The notes under the pieces were generated by a model. It saw only the letters and a program-made list of their open reading frames with translations. It made no database searches and was not told where the DNA came from. This document shows, piece after piece, positions 8,357-17,711 of a stretch of DNA of 25,153 bases; positions within the stretch are counted from its first letter, which is position 1, and each line of letters begins with the position of its first letter. Where the stretch lies: assembly GCA_021441665.1 (NCBI GenBank), contig JAGYYN010044664.1:1-25153 (forward strand). Direction: 5' to 3'. This stretch comes from Euplotes cf. woodruffi 2 WChen-2021. Taxonomy: Eukaryota > Ciliophora > Spirotrichea > Euplotida > Euplotidae. The position numbers were made by a program, and so were the translations under genes.

Positions 8357-10765
8357 CTACGAGAAGTTCAGCTGCATTCAGATCATCACGCTTTTCTCTC
8401 TACCTAGCATTCTTTTGCAGTCTATCGTTGGCACGGAAATAACCTTCGGCGACTTGGGCATAAACTTCCTCGGAATAATCGAGCGCAGGCCTTTGGTGAA
8501 CAGCGGACTCTTCTTTCTTGACTTCGAGTTCTTCAAGTGCAGCTTGAAGTTGTTTTCAAATGAGCTCCTTCTTTTCTTTAAGTTTCGAAGGAAGTTTCTC
8601 TTCGACTTCAACTTGTCTTCTAACCCTTTTAAGTAAAACAGCGGGGACTTGGATCTTCTTTTATTCAACATCGGCAAGAACGCCTGGATGTTCTGGATCT
8701 TTCACGGGTTGTGCAATGGCGACCTCTTGGTAGCTACTTTCTTTTTCTTAATCGACGATTTCTTAATGTTCCTACCGATATTTTTGTTTATGCTCTCGAA
8801 CTTCCTGCCGAGATCTTTCATAATCGAAATCGTGTCGGGGTCTAAAATCTTGTTTCCGCTTTGAGTCGAGAATATTTTTAAATACTCGCTGTTGATCTTG
8901 CTGCTGTGCTTCTCAAGTGACGACAGAGTACTTCCTTGCTTCTTCGATTTAGACTTGGATTTGGACTTGGCCCTTGATTTACTTTTCTTGTTGGAGTTGA
9001 CGTTGATGTTTTCTTTGTCTTTTAGTTCTGCCTTTTTTGTCTTGGTCTTCTTCATGTTGCCCTTGATATAATTGATTTTCTTGATATTAATGTCTCTTTG
9101 GGGGACCTTGTCCAACGATGAGTTATGCATCTTCTCACTGCTATCGTCCTCCTCGACTTTTGGAATTGGGGAGAACTGAGAGTTATTCGAGTTATCACAG
9201 TCTGAATTTTGCTTATCAATGCTGACATTCCCACTTTTAGTAAACAGCTCTTCTTTTGATTCGTTGTTAATCTGTTCAATGTTGATCTGCTTGCCATCTT
9301 CTGGGTGGGTATCGAGTCCGTACTCCTGCTGAACATTGCTTTGATTCTCTGAGTCGACATCTTTGAACTCGTCTCTTTTCTCAACGTGGAAGTAGTCTGA
9401 AGTTTCCTCTGATTTTGGCAAATTGTTCGAGGTCTTTTGGCTCGAATTTTTATCATCTCGGCTCTTTAATTTGTTTTCTGGAGAACAGTCCTCGTATTTC
9501 AAAGACTTAGTTGTCTCGCCAAAGACTTGATTAAGCATTTCCTTTCGCAACTTAGTATCTTGAATCGTGCCTCAGTTGCAGTTGTCAAAATTTGTTCGGT
9601 CAATCAACGGCGACATTGTCAGATTTCCAGATAAGTTCTTCTTGTTTCCGAGAGGTGAGAAATCGTGTATTCCATCACTTTTCGGAGCAATTTGGTTTGT
9701 ATTTTTATTATTGGTTTGCTCGTCAGACTGTATCTTATTTTCTTCTTCAGACTGCTTGATCTCCTCTCAGCTACCTCTGTTCGAATCAGATCTTCCTTGG
9801 GACCCTGTGTTAATGCCGAATGTGCTGGCTGCTGGCGACATAAAGCAATTACTGGACGATGTAAAACTGTTCACACTTCTTGTTGGAGGAGAAAGCCTAT
9901 TCGGCAACAATAAGTTGTTGTTATCTTCAAACTCGTCTGTCTTTGAAAGCATATTGTTATTACTGTCAATGTCATTTCTCGGAGAAGACTCATTATTGTA
10001 CTGAGATGCTTCGTGAGAGTCCTTTGACTCTTCAATATTTTGAAGCCGTGAGGATTGGTCGTCAGTTTCTCACCCCGGCCTTTCAGTGATGTCTTCAAGA
10101 TTTGGATAGCGCTGTCCTGTATACTCATCGAACTCTTCTTCGCTGTCTTTATTATTTTCTACGCGAATATGCTCTTCTGACTCTTCTGGCTGTTCGAAAT
10201 GCTCGGTATTTGAGTTTTCATCGCTGAGTGACTCAACGTAAATATTATCATTAGGACGTGGGTTCATCTCTGTACCGTAGAGGGAGAGGTTTCTTCTTTC
10301 CATTAGTCGTAAGATAAATGATGAGGAGTTCTCAGCAGAGCTCTCAATTGGGCCTTCCTCGAGCTCCATGAAGGTGTTCTTGCCCATTATTCTTTCTTGA
10401 TGAGATCGTTGGACATTATAACCTCACATATCTCGCTTGGCCTTTCCTATTTGCGTGTCTGAGAGCACAAATTTGATTGACCCGTCGCTATCAGTGATCC
10501 TGTGCTCTTCAAACTCATTCTCGGGATAAAAGATGGCATCATGGAGGTCTAAATTTTGATTGTTGCTGCTTATATTAGTTCTTGACATCTCCTTTTTGTC
10601 TTCTTCGTCGTCGATCATCGAGTTGGACCTCTTCTTGGTCTGAGTGGTGTTGATGTACTCTCTGTTGTCTCTTAAAAACTGACTCTCTCGAGTGTATGAA
10701 AACTCGCTGTACTTGAGTGAGCTGTCGCTGTGGATTGAACTTGGACTTATTTCATTCATTTTCAT
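8357..10765 (-). CDS. 802-residue mostly disordered protein with basic C-terminus
   Basis: I do not recognise this protein. One uninterrupted frame of 803 codons runs from ATG (10765) to TAG (8357-8359), provided the internal TGA codons (for example 10424, 9767, 8702 and 8378) are read as Cys. It has no intron and no frameshift. About residues 1-430 are rich in Ser, Asn, Glu and Asp. The middle stays acidic. From about residue 530 it becomes strongly basic, with a Lys-Ser repeat (SKSRAKSKSKSKSKK) and two similar units, SPLFYLKGLEDK and SPLFTKGLRS. The last residues are MQLNFS. No membrane segment is seen. A scaffold, cytoskeletal or chromatin role would fit the composition, but nothing here proves it. 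It is divergent from the NudC gene, with 147 bp between the start codons. Confidence 0.85.
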
Positions 10766-10912
10766 TTAAATAATTTAAATTAAAATTTTTAATTTAGATC
10801 CGTTTAATACTCAATCTATGAGAATTTATGATTTTTTACCATCAAAGTCGCCGTCTGTAGACTTTGCCTAAGTCTGCGAATTATTGAAAATCTAAATTTA
10901 AATCTTTTCAAT
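10766..10912. promoter_or_regulatory. 147-bp divergent promoter region
   Basis: This very short AT-rich gap separates two divergent start codons, so both promoters must lie within or overlap it. It contains AT-only runs next to the minus-strand ATG, and a full match to the breakage consensus HATTGAAaHH at 10882-10891. No defined core promoter motif was recognised. Confidence 0.5.
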
Positions 10913-12057
10913 ATGGAGTCGCAACTAGACGATTTACTTGTAAACATGACGCAGCAGATCGGAAGAGGCTGTCCCGGCCTCCTCGATCAAGTTTTCGGCT
11001 TCCTTTATAGAAGAACTGACTTCTTCTACGAAATGGAGCCAGAAGACAAAATGGGTTTCCCTCCTGGAGTTGCGGAGCAAATAATTAGCAAATTTTAATA
11101 ATTAAATAAAAATTAGTATTAAATTTTCATTAATATTTTTTATAGTAATTCAGTTAACTATAAAATAGCGGATGATTTAGGCAAATGATCTTCAAGCACT
11201 TCCAAAAATACCAAGAACTCCATTTCAAAAAGTTCCCTCAAAAAGAAGGACTCGTCCAAAGGTGGGAGGAGTACAACAAAAAACAAAAGGAACGAGCAAA
11301 AGCAGCGTCAGAAGCTAAAACTGCTAAAGTAGAGGAATCCAAAGTCGAGGAAATTAAAGATGAACCTGCCAAAGTTGAAAATATTGAAAAGAAACGAATG
11401 ACGCCGCAGGAAAAAGCTCAGTATATGACTGAAACAATTCAGCAGGAGTACAGAGAGCAGTTCGAAGCAAGTGCGCTGAAGAAGCCAATCCCGAAGGAAA
11501 TGACCGACATCAGCACTCATAATGGCGATACGACTGAGAAATACAAGTGGTCTCAAGAGCTCAATGAAGTCATTGTGCAGATCGACTTACCTCCGAAATC
11601 CAACAGCAAGTCCGTCAAAGTTCAAATGGACATCAAGCACTTGAAGGTTGTTAACTTAGTCACGAAAGAAGAAGTTATCAATGGAGAACTCTATGGAAAA
11701 ATCTCAACTGATGATTCATTTTGGAATATTGAAGATGGAAACAAACTTATCCTAACTTTGACAAAAGCTACTGAAATGATCTGGAAAACAATCATCGTCG
11801 GTGATAAAGAAATCGACCCGAAAACTGTCGACAATAGCAAGAGACTCGACCAGTTTGACGAAGAAACTCAGGGACATCTGCAAAAAGTGTTATACGAACA
11901 AAATAGAAAACTCAACGGGCTACCGACAACTGAAGAGATGGAACAGCAGAAGCTTATGGAGAAAGTGTTTAACGCTGAGAACTCGCCGTTTAAGCAAAAT
12001 CCATATGACCCTCCTAAGCAAACCAACGATGGAGCTCAGATTCCATTTAAATTTTAA
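10913..12057 (+). CDS. NudC-family (NUDCD3-like) CS-domain protein
   Basis: NudC proteins are HSP90-linked co-chaperones that stabilise dynein and other clients (family knowledge). The N-terminal domain carries FGFLYRRTDFF and MGFPPGVAEQI, both close to NUDCD3. A Lys/Glu-rich linker follows. The CS (p23-like) domain begins at KYKWSQELNEVIVQIDLP and includes DDSFWNIEDG. The C-terminal NudC region includes GLPTTEEMEQQ. The frame changes between 11087 and 11180. No GT-AG intron fits in phase, but removing a TA-bounded segment (11086-11179, one TA kept) gives EQIIRQMIFKHF. The result is 351 codons (350 aa), close to the roughly 360 residues I recall for vertebrate NUDCD3. The start ATG opens MESQLDDLL. 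No frameshift is needed. Confidence 0.92.
11086..11179 (+). mobile_element. Candidate internal eliminated sequence (IES), 92 bp, TA-bounded
   Basis: This very AT-rich insert interrupts a conserved NudC coding region. It has TA at both ends (11086-11087 and 11178-11179), and precise removal leaving one TA restores the frame. I tested GT donors upstream of the in-frame TAA at 11096 and the AG acceptors nearby; no pair gives the right phase. A second right boundary (TA at 11166-11167) is also in frame and would add four residues. The ends are not a clear match to the published Euplotes IES terminal consensus. Confidence 0.7.
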
Positions 12058-12248
12058 TGATGGGTGAACTGTTAAATTCTAGAATATTATTGTGTTTGTG
12101 CTGCTTATTTTAATTCTCCGTGATATCCTTCGCTTTCAATTCTTCGATTTGACATTACATTAAAGTTTGTTTAAAATAGTTTTTTTTTTGCATTTAAACA
12201 AATTGAACATTTATTAGTTATAATAATTTAATATTCAAAGATACTTCG

Positions 12249-15200
12249 ATGGGTGGTAAGAATAAGAGCAAAAATGTCAACAAAAATAAGAAAAAGAATA
12301 ATCAAAACAATGGTGGTCAATCTGTTGATGTTCCTCAACAGGATAATTTATCAAAAAGTGTAGTCAATCCAGAACTCCCTAAAGTAGCAAAAGATTCAGT
12401 AAAACAGACGACTAGTGATAGTGAATCAGATATCAGTGACAGTCTCAAATCCAGCACTGCAGATAAACCCCAAGAAGAACAGAAGACTCTCCGCAAGAAT
12501 ACTAAAGAAGAGCAAAACAAGGTGAACGGCAAAAATAAAAACACAAAGCTTATGGGTGGTAAATGGCTCTCGCTTATGATTATAGAATCCACATGTGACC
12601 GGCATGAAGTCAGCGGGACTAAAGGTCGGAAGACTCAAAGTCATAAAGAAGAGAGTAAGTCCTGATCTCTGCTCAGCTTCGTCTTTCAACTCTAATTATG
12701 CTAGATTTACTCATTTCAGTATGATAAAAATTTTTATAGAAAAGCAAACACCAGACTTGCAGGGGATAGAAGAAGAGCAGGAGGATAAGTCTCAAAATCA
12801 ACAGAATGATCAAAGCAGGCACAGGAATGATTCCAGCCAGCTGAGTGAAGAGTCTAAGGGGAATGCAAGTGACTCAGGACCGGAGAGCCAAGATCTTCAA
12901 GAACAGGTTTCAGTAAATGATGATTTGGATGAACAATCTGATCCTGCAAGAGTGAGGAAAGACTGCCAAGACAGCACTGGTGGTGAAGATCAAGAGATCA
13001 GTCGTGACTCAGTCGATGCTGCAGAGCCAAGCGCAGACTCAACAAGCAAAGAGTAATATTTTAAAAATCGAATGATCTTTTTACCTGAATTATTTTAGTG
13101 AGAGTTCTCAGTCGGAAAGGAAATGCAGTCAAAGCTCGGAGCATCAAGAAGATGCAAATAGGGAATCGTTAAAATAGAGATTTTGATGAGACTGATCAAC
13201 ACATGCAGCCCAGAGAAGAGACTAAGGTACAAGAGTCTTGTCCAGTTCAAGATGACCAGCAAGAGGTTAGTATTGAAGACAACAAGCAAGCTGATGTCAA
13301 GAAAACTAAGTGTAGACTTGGTACTGAAAAATGCAGAGATAGTATCAATGAATCTGATGAAAATGCAAAGGATAATGAGTTTGAAATTATCAACATAGCT
13401 GAAGTTGCAGCTGATGATTGATCACACAATTCGAATTCAGGTGAAGTCTGCTGAACAAATCCAGAATCAAATTTCACTAAAATCGATCACAAATCTACTG
13501 AACCTAAAGGCGAAGAGGTAAACAGAAATGGTATTCAAGATACTCCCGAGTTTAACAGACATCATGCAAATGAAGAGGAAATTAAAGAAAATTGAGTAAC
13601 TATCTTTACATTCATATTTTTAATATTTCACTTATCTATTTTTAAATACTTGCAAATTCACTAAATGCATCTAACTTAATCAATTTAGAAACTCAATATC
13701 ATTGATGAAGAAAAGCAACAAGATGAAATCAGACGAAGAATGGAAGAAGATAAACTAAATCGAGATGAAGAAACTTCAAGAATGTAAGAAAGTACCCTTT
13801 CTCTTTATTTCCTTCCTATTGATATCAATCAAATCAATTATGTAATCTCAATCATGATATAGCTTAACTTTGCTAAGACAGCAATATGCTAATGATCTCG
13901 CAAGCATCAAGTCTCAGCATGAGCAGGAAATCAAAAAGCTTTACGATGACATTTCTAAGCACCAAGCAAATGAAGATTCTTTAAAGTCTCAGTTGGCTTC
14001 ACTACAATCTGCTTGCGAAAAAGATTCTGTGTCTTACCAAGATCTAATTGCGAATTTAAACAAGCAGATTGAGTTGATTCAATCTGAAATCATCAACAAA
14101 GACACTCAGATTTCGAATCTTCGAGAAAAGATCGGATCACTGGAAAAGGCTATACTAGATAAAGACAATGATTTACTAATCTTAATTAATGAAAACAAAA
14201 ATCTTACAGATCAGAATTCAGAACTTGAACAAAGCAACGCTCAGCTCAAAGCAAAAAATGAGGAAGAAGTGAAGAATTTAAAGTCGTCTCACCAAAGAAC
14301 GAATTCAGAGAAATGTGAACTAATCAAATCTCTCGCAGACCACAAAAAATCAAGTTCTGAATTATTGTCTTCTGCCACAGCAAAGCTCAACTCAGAAATC
14401 GAGTTAAAAACAAAGCAATTCAATGAAGAAATTGCAAAGCTGAATAATTCACTAACAGCTCTAAAAACAAAGCACACGAGTCTAGTCAAAGAAAATGAGC
14501 AATCTTTACAGAGCCTAAAAGAAGCAAACAAAAAGCTGCAAGAAAAAGACATTCTCCACAAACAACAGCTATCAAGTGCTCAGCAGCTTCACGATACTCA
14601 CATCACCGAGCTAAGCAAAGACTTCAACATGCAAAAAGCCAACTTGGACTCTCTCCTCCAAAGTACGCAAGCTGAGGTTCTTGATAAATCTGCGTGTATC
14701 AGTGAATTAAGCGCCGAAGTGGAAAGTTTAAAGACTCAAGTGAAAAACAGCAAAGAGACCATCAAGGAGAAGGAAGCAACAATCAATCGTCTAAATGACA
14801 TGGCAGCCAACTCATTTGTCAAGTATGAAAAGGTAAGTTGGATTTGTAATTTTTATTAGATGCAAGGCGAACTTGACGTTGCTAAACTTGAATTGAGCCA
14901 GTTGACATTGAAAACTGAAGAAGAGAAGAATAGGCTGAGCTACGAGAGAGATCAATTTGAAAATCAGTGTAGAGTCAGAATCAACAAGATTGCCAAAATG
15001 GAAGAAGATGGTAATTTAGAGGACAAAATTAAGGGAGATGGAAATTGCTGTTTTATTGTTGGGGTTAAGTTAGGAGAATAGAGATTAGTTGAACTTAAGG
15101 ATAATATATTTAGATAGTGAAAATTAGGTTTTAGTATAAATAAAAATGTACTAATTAGGATATTGTTGAGATAAAAATATTTGCTATAAAATTATTAAAA

Positions 15201-15499
15201 ATCATTAATATATTTCTAAAATTTTGAAATTCGTCATATTACCTCTTAATCGAATTATTTAGTCAAAAAATCAAAAGAATCCAACATGCAATCTGACTTA
15301 GTCCAAAGAAACGATTTTCAGCTGAAGCAGATGAAAAACCAGAATTCAAAGTTACTATTAGATTTAAATGCAATGAAGAGTTCTTACAACAGGTAATTCA
15401 TTTGATCTAAGCATTTATAGAATAATGGCGATCAGCATTACCATTACGATTGGGCTCATATTAATGGTAGTCAAGCTGTACAGACCGAACATTTACTAA
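12249..15499 (+). CDS. Coiled-coil protein with C-terminal membrane anchor (first of three)
   Basis: This is a predicted tail-anchored tether-like protein of 879 aa. Exons: 12249-12654, 12740-13052, 13099-13595, 13689-13783, 13863-14832, 14860-15010, 15263-15392 and 15421-15499. All introns are GT-AG (27-93 nt, and one of 252 nt). With one +1 shift at AAA-TAG (13172) the total is exactly 880 codons. Residues 1-25 are Lys/Asn-rich (MGGKNKSKNVNKNKKKNN). Up to about residue 405 the protein is Ser/Glu/Asp/Gln-rich and disordered. Residues ~405-850 form a long heptad coiled coil. The final exon encodes one membrane helix, MAISITITIGLILMVV, and a short tail KLYRPNIY. The 252-nt intron is unusually long and ends next to an ATG that could also start a 60-residue protein, but the joined frame is open and continues the heptads. 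Golgin-like or nuclear-envelope tethers have this layout; I cannot choose between them. Confidence 0.85.
13172..13177 (+). other. +1 ribosomal frameshift site AAA-TAG
   Basis: The frame fixed by the preceding 46-nt intron reads ...NRESLK then TAG. Skipping T gives RDFDETDQHMQPRE and stays open to the next intron. No usable donor/acceptor pair lies near. The exon sum of the whole gene is a multiple of three only if this base is skipped. Confidence 0.8.
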
Positions 15500-15631
15500 G
15501 CGACCAGCTCATCTTATCTCATTTCAACTGTTCACTAACATTCAAAAACACAGCAAGCTTATTATTTTAGTTCCCTAACCCACTTGGCAATTAAAATATT
15601 AACTAATTAATTGGAAATTTTATAATAAATA

Positions 15632-17366
15632 ATGGCAAACCTAAACGATGAAGAATTCGAGCAACTCGACGTTGACAATGAGGAGTTTAAAGTCGTGAAT
15701 AAAGCTAAAATCAACACTTCAATGCTTCAAGCGAGTACTCTCGGGAAGAGGCCAATGAGACGTCAAAAACAAGCTGAAAACATCGACAAAAAAAGCAGCA
15801 CAAAACAGCAGAAATCATTCAACCAACTAAATGAAAAGAAGGAAAAGAAAAGTGCAGAGCTCGACTCAAACCTAAACGGCCGACTGAACACTCCTTACGA
15901 CAACCTCGAGATGGCTCAAGACGACTACTTCGAAGAGCAGAACATCGAACAGAAGAATGACGAGCCTACAGTCGTTTGCTGTGAGCTCTCAGAGCCAAGA
16001 TGGGTCAAAGGAGACTCGCTGTAAGCTTAGCAATTTATAACCTTTAGGTTCCGCATTGATGGACACCGAGACTACACTTTAAAAGTCACTTGGGATAAGG
16101 CAAAGCAAGGGGAGCAAAAGCAATGCATGGTCCAGAGGAGATACACTGACTTCGAGTGGCTGCAAGATAAACTCCTTTCAAAGATGAACGAGTGTGCTGT
16201 CCCCTTACTGCCAGATCGATCTATATACGACAAATTTAAAGACAACAACTCTGACTTTGTTAAAAGCAGAGTCAGAGGACTGCAGCACTTTTTGACTATC
16301 ATTATCAGTCACGAATTCTTGAGAAAGCAAAGTGTAGTGACCTTCTTTTTACGTGAAAGCAAAGAGGTAGATCGCAATTCTGACTAAAATGTAGACTTTC
16401 AAAGCAAGACTCGAAAAGGAAAAGAAAGACAAGGAAGAAGAGGAAAAGAAAAGCAAACAGTCATCCAGCTGGTTTAGCTCAGCTAGAGACTCTTTCTCTG
16501 GCCTCCTTTCAAAAGCAAAAGAAGCGACAATCAGCCGGATAACAAACTACATGTACGTATTGCTTTTTAATACTTAACCAGGTCGGGCGGAGGAAAGGGA
16601 GATGATGAGGAAGAGCAGAAAATAAATAAAATCGAAGACAACTTAAATCGCCTTAAGGCAGATTTTGAACTGATTATCACTAATTTCCAAACCTTCTGAA
16701 ATATTAGATATGAAGAGGCTAAAATCGACAGCTTTTTAAGTGAAATCATGAGCGATCGGAAAGAATTTGAAGATTCGACCGTGAATCAACATCTTAAGAA
16801 ATCAAGTGAAATATACGAAATCCATCAGTCTTCGTCAATTAAATGTAAAGTAACAGTTGAAGAAGACTACTTCTACGAAGCAGAAAGCAACTTAGTCTGG
16901 ATTAAATCTGTTATTAGTCTACTCGAGAGAAGGAAGCAAAAATAAACTTGCTTATAATCAAATCATCCAAAAAATAGAGAACTCAACAGATGGAGACGAT
17001 CCTGATAATGACGCTCATAGAGTTGCATTATCAAAAGAACTTGAAAAATTAACAAAAGGACTGACTTATGAGATAAACTTACTAATGAACGGTGCGAAGA
17101 TATTTATCAAAAATAAGCTTTATAAAGACTTCCTCGAATACCAACTAAAATACACTGAAACTGGAATTAAAGACTTTAATAAGTATTTCAAAAACCAGAA
17201 TGACTTTGAGGCAAAAGAAGAAAGTGTATTTGAGAACGGCTACGTTCCCCAGTTCAGTGACGAAAATTACCAAACTTTCAATCCCCAAACACGAGTATCT
17301 TTCCATTTGATAGTGGATTGAACAACCATAATGCAAATGATAGTGAAGAATATAGTTTTTAAATAA
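15632..17366 (+). CDS. PX-domain sorting nexin with BAR-like C-terminal half
   Basis: Sorting nexins bind phosphoinositides (often PI3P) on endosomes and shape or sort membranes. Exons: 15632-16020, 16048-16366, 16395-16552 and 16582-17366, with introns of only 27-29 nt. With one +1 shift at AAA-TAA (16940) the total is 550 codons (549 aa). Residues 1-115 are acidic/Lys-rich. The PX domain spans about 118-236: RRYTDFEWLQDKL carries the lipid-binding Arg and Tyr, VPLLPDRS stands in the Pro-rich loop, and RVRGLQHFL is the second basic helix. The C-terminal ~300 residues are helical and charged, as expected for a BAR region, including a basic/Trp stretch QSSSWFSSARDSF. The predicted stop is AAA-TAA (17361-17366). 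Frameshifting there, or a 19-nt intron near 17300, would give another end. It lies between two coiled-coil membrane-anchored genes on the same strand. Confidence 0.9.
16940..16945 (+). other. +1 ribosomal frameshift site AAA-TAA
   Basis: The BAR-like region reads ...LLERRKQK then TAA. Skipping T gives KLAYNQIIQKIENS and about 135 more open codons of similar helical, charged composition. No intron explains the change. Confidence 0.85.
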
Positions 17367-17711
17367 CAATAACTATTGGTTCTGCATAAATATTAATTTC
17401 AGTAATCTAAATGATGTTTTTATCTAATTTGATATGTGATTGTTATCTTACTTGCGTTAAACCCAAACTCTAGTATGATTACAGCATTCAGCATGATTAT
17501 TCATAGACTCGGAATTTTTAAGTTAAGATACATCAATTATAATAATTAAACAATACTGATTATAAATATCCTCAAAGCCACTTGAGATTAAAAATTCAAT
17601 TTGCTGTTGAAATAAGTTCACATTTATTTTAAAATACTAGCCAAATCACAATTAATTTTGCAAATGCAGGAGTAAATTAAAATTCGCTGATTTAAATAAT
17701 TTAAATTTGCA
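17367..17711 (+). other. 345-bp intergenic stretch
   Basis: This is AT-rich DNA with no gene seen. It should hold the 3' UTR of the sorting nexin and the promoter of the next coiled-coil gene. A breakage-consensus-like match lies at 17592-17601 on the minus strand. The last 20 bp before the ATG are almost pure A/T (GATTTAAATAATTTAAAT). Confidence 0.5.

Noticed and set aside
8352-10004. Long plus-strand frames at 8352-8636 and 9567-10004
   Set aside because: They lie antisense to the uninterrupted 803-codon minus-strand gene and are rich in Phe/Leu/Ser, the usual mirror of Lys/Glu/Asp/Ser codons.
15286-15499. Independent 60-residue tail-anchored protein
   Set aside because: The ATG at 15286 lies in frame with the preceding coiled coil across a GT-AG intron (15011-15262), and the exon total of the larger gene is a whole number of codons, so it is better read as the last two exons. 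A second start cannot be excluded.
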